Assembly: GCA_023055425.1 (NCBI GenBank)
Contig: JALGPY010000008.1
Coordinates: 18,759,359-18,823,358 of the forward strand
DNA from: Linanthus parryae
Taxonomy: Eukaryota > Streptophyta > Magnoliopsida > Ericales > Polemoniaceae
Direction: 5' to 3'
Length of the DNA stretch: 64,000 nt
In this document: positions 57,912 through 64,000 of the stretch, piece by piece
How positions within the stretch are numbered: position 1 is the stretch's first letter
How the letters are laid out: each line of letters opens with the position of its first letter
Position numbers and translations under genes: made by a program
Notes under the pieces: generated by a model
Databases searched by the model: none
Seen by the model: only the letters and a program-made list of their open reading frames with translations
Told to the model about the DNA's origin: nothing

Positions 57912-58600
57912 TCTTTGATAGTGACGAAAAAAATGCAAATAAGATTTTTAAGAAGCTTCTAACCAAAAAGAGAAAATGGCTACGAAGAACAGAATTCTAA
58001 TTTTTTTTTCTTTGATTAAAGATGCAATATCTTTTGTGTTCATACCCATGATCAGTAAGCAGTATTTTTCTTTGAATACATCTTGCTTTGAAATGAAAAT
58101 ACTTGCGCGGAAATATGTATGCAAGGCCGTGCTAAATGAGAGCGGTTTGCTATCAGTACTTGTGACCACTAACTCTGCTGTAAGTATTTTGCTAGTAAGT
58201 AAGCCCTGCAAGTTGGAAATATGTTAGTGTGCTGTCGAATATACAGCTCGTACTCTGACACAGATCAGTGGATTCTTCGATGATGGTTTTGAGGCCCAAT
58301 AAATATTGTAGCACTACAGAACATATGTTGCAAGATTTGTGCCTACAAGTAACATATTTCTGAGAGATAAAACTCTAGCACGCCTCAGTTGTCGCAGAAT
58401 AGCATCCAAATGTGATGTATGGCTGACCTTGTATATGGCTAGGAAGCTGAAATCCCACATAGCACGACTATAGGGGCTAACTATGAGCTCTAGAGTTATA
58501 GTGAGACACCCATCCACATTTTCAGAGTCGACTAGAGCCAACTCGCATTCGTTGCAATATAAATGATTTTTATGCTCAAAATTTGACATGAAATGTGATA
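57912..58600. other. No gene seen
   Basis: Open frames on both strands (57976-58227 plus, 57948-58211 minus) are mutual shadows without domains. Confidence 0.4.
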
Positions 58601-58849
58601 CTCCCTCCATTCTGCAAAGACGGTCCATTTTTGAAACTACAACTTTTTTTGGGGACATCCATTTAATGCATTCCACTACAAGTTTTGACATACTATTTCC
58701 ACTATCATTTTCTCCAAGACTAAGTGCATTAAATACGAATGGGTAGTATTGGAACTTTATTATATTTTTTACATTCAATATGTAAGCGGACAAACTGTTT
58801 GGGAGAGTAAAAAAATGACAGGATGGACTGTCTTTGCGGGACGGAGCAG
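58601..58849. mobile_element. Stowaway MITE (Tc1/mariner-type), family S2
   Basis: 249 bp, left CTCCCTCCATTCTGCAAAGA and right inverted CTGCTCCGTCCCGCAAAGAC, flanked by TA (58599-58600; 58850-58851). Classic CTCCCTCC-type Stowaway; different from family S1. Confidence 0.92.
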
Positions 58850-58851
58850 TA

Positions 58852-59729
58852 TACAATATAAGAATAACTAAATGCTCGTCTTGGGTCGAATTAGAAAGGC
58901 AATGTAATACTCTAAAATAAAGGAAAATATAAGCACAATTATTAGGATCTACAGTGAAGTAGTTGACACAATTTTCTACTTAGTAAAACTGTTAGATTTG
59001 CATGCTAATAAGCTTTGTATGCTTTTTCCTAAAGACTAGTTGATTCCCTTGAATAAAAGTGGCTTAACGTTTTGTGTACATTTTGACTACTTTGTAATAT
59101 GCAGATTCAAATTTAGAAACTATGGTATAGAAATCGTGCAGCACTGTAATTTGTGAAGGCCAGGAGTTTGCTTTGCTTTGCTTGATAGTGTAGAGGAGTG
59201 AAGCATATTGGGAAATTGATATGCAGGTTGCCAGGACCAGCCGTAATGATGTTAGGAAACTCAACTAAAGACAGATGAACCCATATGGTACGGGACTGTT
59301 AAGCTTAAACTGTAGGAGTCTTTTGATTTCAGTGGAATACTTTAGCTTCATAGGTACAAATTACAGACAGTAAGTTGAACACAACAGTAGTAGTATTCGA
59401 CTGAGTGTGGCATTCAGTATTTGCATCGATTATTAATCTAAGCAAGAATCAGAGAATAGCACGCATAATCTCCACCACGCAGGGGGCTTACAAACAAGAA
59501 ATGAAAATGAAGAGACGGGGAACTCACAATTGCTGGGAGGGATCTCAACTGGCAAACCGGGCCACAAGAGGTAGCTGGAGAGAAAGCTCTTCAAAAGCTG
59601 GTTGGTATTCAATGCATTCATACTTCGTATCAAGCAGGGTGAGAGACCACTCAGTTAAGACTGGGAACCTGATGGATCATGCCACACAAAGCAGGAAAAT
59701 AGCTATGATGGGAACAATCTTTATCTTTA
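58852..59729. other. No assigned gene
   Basis: A minus-strand stretch near 59560-59670 reads VLTEWSLTLLDTKYECIEYQ and onward to a stop, coding-like but unassigned. Nothing else supportable. Confidence 0.3.
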
Positions 59730-61573
59730 TCTTTATATATATAAAAGCTAAGGAATGAGCCTCTTCTTGCGCCACGTGTGATATGGGGAGCATCACTTGA
59801 ATGACATGTGTTATGTTATTTATCCATGTGGCATATATGTGGCAAATATATGCCAATCATATCTTGACAAGTTGATTTTTTTTCCATGTAATCATCCTAT
59901 TTGTAGACCCTTCATTAAACTTTTGATTCCAACTGTTAACTTCCCAATACATTGATGAATGAACTTTCCACACAAACCTTAATCTTCCTATGCACTCTCA
60001 AGGAACATTTTAACAGATTTGACCTTCCAATTTATCATTAAGTATGATTCAACGTATTCAAACAATGTGGTCCAATGTATCCACATGAGATGACCCTTTC
60101 ATATGTGAAGTCAGATCTTTCCCATAAGAGTTTTCTGATGGGTTGAAAAGATGAAGATGTTGCCTTCCTCTCCTTGCAGCTGCAGGGATATCCACTGGTC
60201 AATAACCAAGTTGCATAGGTACTGACCTCCATGTTCCTCACCATACGTGTACTTCAACTCCTGTTTCTTAGTTTTCTCATCAAAATTTGCAATAACGTTA
60301 CTTTGAGCCTATTTGTTAAATTGCCTAATGCGAAGGTACTATTATATTAGCCCTCATTAGGTTCATGAAATGCGGACTCTATGTTAAGGGGTAAATGTCA
60401 TGAGGTTTATCTATAATGGACACTTGAATAACTCAATAACTGGCTTGATAATCAGAAAAGAAATGCGGACTCTATGCTTAGGGGTAAATGTCATGAGGTT
60501 TATCTATTGTAGACACTTGAAAAGCTCAATAACTGGCCTGATAATCGGAAAAGATGTATTAAACCAGCTGATTCCGAAGCCTCTTGGTGACCAAAGTTCT
60601 ACAAATAACAGAATAATTTGTATTTCTTTCGATCGCGATTGGCCAACTGCATGTATTGACTTGAAAAGGACTGTAATATTTTTTGGGTCAGGAGGAAGGT
60701 TATACTGAGCTTGGTACTCACATATGAACCATAACTTATTAGACTTCATAAATGCATTGGTTGATTCTGAATAGTAAGTATGCATATTAAAGTTCATTCC
60801 ATAAATTGTACCATGCAGTAAGTTGTAAATGTGTTTTTCTTCTCTTCAAAACTTCATAGCGATGGAGCAATTTTATTTAGTATATTCTAATTCGAAGTCT
60901 CAGTAAACATGAAACTTTTCTCTCCCGGAACAATTTAGAATTTCAGCCACCCTACCACGTGTTTGCTTGGCTAGTCAGTGCAATAAGGAGAGTGCCCAGA
61001 TAAAGACATCGATAGTCCTCCTCAGGCGATAAATTATTTCAATGACTTTTTCTTTAGCTTACCAACTTTTTCTTACAATATTTTTTTGCACATAGTGAAA
61101 CTTATAGCTTTTCTCTGACTATTGAAGATAAAAGATAGTGTCTACTACATTGAATGACCAATTTGTCTCAGATTGGACTGAGTACACACTCGGCATTCCT
61201 AAAGAACTTGCTGTAACATAAGGGGGAAAAGAAAACTTTCTGACAGTGTCCAACTATTGGTGGGTATTCATTCGGAAAATTATTGAAGACGGAAAAAGCT
61301 GGAAGACAAATTGTTACTCACAGACAAAAAGCAATATTTCTTCAAATGTTATATTACTCATGAACCACGGGCGTCTTCACTTATGGATGTAGACGCTACA
61401 AGCCTACAATGGTTGAGTAGTTTTGGAACACTGATTTTGAAATTCGAGTTAAATGTCTGCTAGAGTTGCATATGTAACACTGGTTATAACACTCGCGTGA
61501 TTTTTAACTTCTTTCACGTTATTTAGTATTTCAATGTCATACTAGGCCGCGCATAGCGCGGGATAACGACTAG
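59730..61573 (+). mobile_element. Non-autonomous Helitron
   Basis: 5' end TCTTTATATATATAAAAGC after an A (59729); 3' end hairpin CCGCGC-ATA-GCGCGG (61547-61561), then ATAACGACTAG, before a T (61574). This is the classic plant Helitron terminus with A/T insertion. No Rep/helicase coding. Contains a 93-bp tandem duplication. The 5' border could shift by a few bases because of nearby TCTTTAT repeats. Confidence 0.88.
60368..60553 (+). repeat. 93-bp tandem duplication inside the Helitron
   Basis: Copies 60368-60460 and 60461-60553 begin AAATGCGGACTCTATG and differ at a few positions. Confidence 0.92.
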
Positions 61574-61848
61574 TTGATATAAGATGTATAATAAATTTCA
61601 CGTCACGCTTGAATTCTGGGCCTGCAAAGTGGGTCACAATTATGAATCATAGTGTAATGATAAGAAAGCCTCTCAAACATGAAGGTTAACGAGTTTTAAA
61701 CCATCCTGCATGTACTTGTTTTTAGGATAAAATGATATATTATTAAACAGATCTCAAGGTCTGGGGACCAAATGTATGCTAACCTATATATTAACCCATT
61801 GTAGAAATCAACATTTGGATACAGCTTCCTCCTATTCTATGGACTTAC
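61574..61848. other. No gene seen
   Basis: AT-rich flank of the Helitron; no feature recognised. Confidence 0.4.
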
Positions 61849-61917
61849 CTCAACTTGCTACTGCAACGGTTGGATGTAATTTATAATATTGTGGAGCATA
61901 ACAGCTTGTCCGATCAC
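61849..61917 (-). pseudogene. bHLH transcription factor exon, with stop
   Basis: A 69-bp block between acceptor GCCAG and donor GAG|GTAAGT (61849/61848) encodes VIGQAVMLHNIINYIQPLQ, stop, QVE. This fits the plant bHLH exon consensus VTGKAxMLDEIINYVQSLQ-x-QVE in length, phase and sequence, with TAG replacing one codon and the basic region absent nearby. The preserved splice sites show that it came from a genomic copy. Confidence 0.6.
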
Positions 61918-62149
61918 CTGGCATGACAAAGAAAATCAAGGTCAATTATTGACTACTTTTTTTGGGTCTATAATTCGATGATATATAGTATTGGTTACCG
62001 TATTGCAGCCCAGGATGAGATCTTGCAAGAGTATCATTATTTTACTAACCTTTCCCGCATTACCTGACAAATGAGAATTTTGCATAAACAAACCTCAAAA
62101 TTGGATTCTAATAATGGTGACCACAATTAATGGTATATGCACTTACCCT

Positions 62150-62370
62150 TTCTGCAAGGCCGTGGCTTACTGTTTTCTGTCATCTCATGCTCTGATATCA
62201 ATCTGGAAATTAGGAAGTCTTTGATCTTTACATCATAAAGCTTTGTGACGTAGGTGGATGACAGTAAAGGAAGACAAAAAATCAGTATGAGAAGTATCAG
62301 AAAATCAATCTTTAAATCTAAATACAGCGGAAAGTTGGTCAGGATGGTGAGAGTTCTTGACATCTAACTT
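62150..62370 (-). other. Unassigned exon-like block
   Basis: Minus-strand frame YVTKLYDVKIKDFLISRLIS...CRKG ends at a donor-like G|GTAAGT near 62147. Not recognised; may be intron or relic sequence. Confidence 0.2.
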
Positions 62371-62599
62371 CCCAATTAGTTGTTCTTATTTTCAGCTTAT
62401 TCGAAAGAATGTTTGGCACATGTTGAATCTCAAAAATAGACTGCAGATAAACTGGATAGTGATGAGTTGGTTCCAAAAAAAAAAAAAAAATTGGTAATTT
62501 TGTGTCCACTCAGATGAAATCAGGAGCTTAGGATCTATTGACTGATCTACAGTTTATAAACAGACATAGTTTGAAGAAGTTGCACATTTTCAGATCATA

Positions 62600-63150
62600 A
62601 CTACAGATAATCACGTACCAGAACTCACAATAAGTTTCTCGTGCATGCAGAGGTAAGTAATCAATAGAGTCCGAGACTGTTGAGAGCGTAACATTGGTAA
62701 AGGAGCTTAACATTTTGACCAAGGAATCAAAATTTCTTAACAAGTCTTATAGATCCATCGTACGAAGGTAAGGCTCACCATCCATGCTAAGCTGTGTTGC
62801 ACGGACACTCCATCAGGGATGCCGTTTGCATTTTGGAAATGTTTCAGAAAGTCGGACACGCCTGCACAATGTCTCTGAAACTCCATCTGGGGTTTCAAGA
62901 ATAAAAATAATAAATATACACACGTGTGTCGGCATCTCATGATTTTATGAAATTGGGCGTTTCGGTGTCTCTGTTTAAATGCAACATAGATGCTAACCTT
63001 GACAAACGTTGCCGCCAGAGCACCAACATCGCTGCTGCCAGTCTGTTCTGCCTGATCCACGGTGCTGCTCTTCTGAGTCAACATCACATTCTTCCTGACT
63101 GACCTAACTGATCGTCAAGGTTGCCAACTCACCACCTGTGCCCTAAATGT
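62600..63150 (-). pseudogene. Aux/IAA pseudogene fragment
   Basis: Parent genes encode short-lived nuclear repressors of auxin response. Minus-strand reading, skipping a MITE (62792-62989): AQVVSWQP (cf. AQVVGWPPVRS), VRSVRKNVMLTQKSS, SSDVGALAATFVK, then VSMDGEPYLRTMDL and LVKMLSSFTNV. These match the end of domain II through domain III of Aux/IAA proteins (KVSMDGAPYLRK-x-DL). A TAA follows the MDL codons and there is a stop in the WQP/RS junction. Domain I (LxLxL) and a clear domain IV are not seen. Confidence 0.75.
62792..62989. mobile_element. hAT-type MITE inserted in the Aux/IAA pseudogene
   Basis: 198 bp, left CTGTGTTGCACGGACAC, right inverted CTATGTTGCATTTAAACAG. Flanks ATGCTAAG (62784-62791) and ATGCTAAC (62990-62997) agree at 7 of 8 bases. 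Removing it rejoins FVKVS and MDGEPYLR. Confidence 0.82.
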
Positions 63151-64000
63151 AACAGGTAAGAAATTATAATTACAGCAGTCTTCACCCTATTGTATGTCAT
63201 TGTAAAAAACTCAAAATTCTATGTTGCCCAATCCCCATGTTGATGCAGTTTTGAGAAATGCACATGGTAGGAGCCTAACGTGTAAAAGTTTCACAAGCAG
63301 TCTTATTGTTTTGCTTGAGGTTAGGATTACGAATGGAGGGATGCCAATGTGGATCGAAGCTTTTGCAACGGCTAATTAAGTTACTGGACTATCAAGTCAT
63401 ATAGAGAAGAAACTGATCCATGTACCTAGCACAATCAATCTGTCAACATGCTGATTGACTCCATCCATCGATTAAATTTAAATGTATTTAAAAGGGGGCA
63501 AGTTCAGAGGGTTTTATTAGAGTGATTGTCGATTACATGCTGTAAGCTAGTATTAGCTATGGAGGGAGGCCTGTGTGGATAGAAGCTTTTACAATGTCTT
63601 ATCAAGATACTGGGCTATTAAGTCAAACAGGGAAGAAATCAATCCATGTAAGTAACACAATTAAATTGTCAAAAGTCTTATTTGAGCCAAAGATACATCC
63701 ATCGCTTATTGTTTTACCTGTTAAATGGAATCAAGTTCAGAAGGAAATGTGCCATGGAAAGAAATTGTCTAGAGCTTAACAAGCTTGGGAGTTGTAATCA
63801 CGAGACCATTTTCTATAAAACATCATGTAAGCGCAAATATGGAAATTAGAACATGGTAAATGTCTAAGAGGTTGAGAACGAACACTGAGTTTAGGTTTTG
63901 TTTATGCTAGCCTTTAACATGCACAGTGACTAATCATGCCGAGATGAGCTAAATCACTTATTTTGGTTATCATGTATAATTTGTAGTTCATAAACTTTTA
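63151..64000. other. No gene seen; diverged direct repeat
   Basis: Sequence at 63333-63480 recurs with divergence at 63558-63720 (GGAGGGA...GTGGAT-GAAGCTTTT-CAA and GAAGAAA...ATCCATGTA). No domain in the open frame covering the second copy (63573-63779). Confidence 0.5.

Noticed and set aside
58314..58856. 180-codon minus-strand frame
   Set aside because: Its second half is the Stowaway MITE at 58601-58849, and the remainder has no recognised domain.
62779..62886. Apparent clean exon MEFQRHCAGVSDFLKHFQ... on the minus strand
   Set aside because: Its sequence lies almost wholly in a hAT-type MITE (62792-62989) whose removal restores the Aux/IAA reading, so the splice sites are fortuitous.

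Overview
The window is nuclear DNA of a flowering plant, most likely a eudicot. Evidence: spliced genes of plant type (a glyoxysomal malate synthase ending in SRL; a mitochondrial GCD1-like protein), AT-rich introns and intergenic DNA, and plant transposon classes throughout (Pack-MULEs, hAT and Stowaway MITEs, Helitrons, LTR retrotransposons with an initiator-Met tRNA primer site, L1-type LINEs with an RNase H domain). I cannot name the species. No rRNA, tRNA or CRISPR array was seen.

Layout. 0.1-1.8 kb: a Pack-MULE carrying an Ole e 1-like exon and a LINE tail. 2.5-3.3 kb: a TATA box and a decayed or non-coding transcript. 3.9-4.4 kb: a malate synthase exon-3 pseudo-copy. 6.2-13.5 kb (minus): intact four-exon malate synthase whose introns hold a triple nest (MITE > gag-only LTR retrotransposon > hAT MITE) and two further MITEs. 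15.5-21.0 kb (plus): intact three-exon GCD1-like gene with a MULE MITE in intron 2. 21.3-24.1 kb: truncated LINE, a second Pack-MULE-type element, a Harbinger transposase relic. 24.2-31.7 kb: almost full-length L1-type LINE. 32.5-35.6 kb: a non-coding LTR retrotransposon with a doubled primer site, then a solo LTR containing a MITE. 35.7-41.6 kb: a tandem segmental duplication, each unit holding one small coiled-coil gene of unknown function; one unit contains a Helitron whose empty site survives in the other. 42.4-46.8 kb: LINE ORF1 fragment with a 26-bp-arm palindrome, a second duplicated segment with a TGACGTCA palindrome, a coiled-coil pseudogene. 47.7-51.2 kb: hAT element with a broken transposase gene. 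52.8-54.7 kb: a chimeric Pack-MULE with RING-type and TRM4/NSUN2-like fragments plus a nested TRIM. 55.8-64 kb: MITEs, a Helitron, and bHLH and Aux/IAA pseudogene pieces.

The two best-supported genes both serve organelles (glyoxylate cycle in peroxisomes; mitochondrial gene expression), but nothing suggests they act together. The rest is dominated by transposon-driven rearrangement: five related MULE/MITE copies, four with exact 9-bp target duplications, and at least three captured host-gene fragments. The likeliest undescribed items are the chimeric Pack-MULEs and the tandem coiled-coil gene family.
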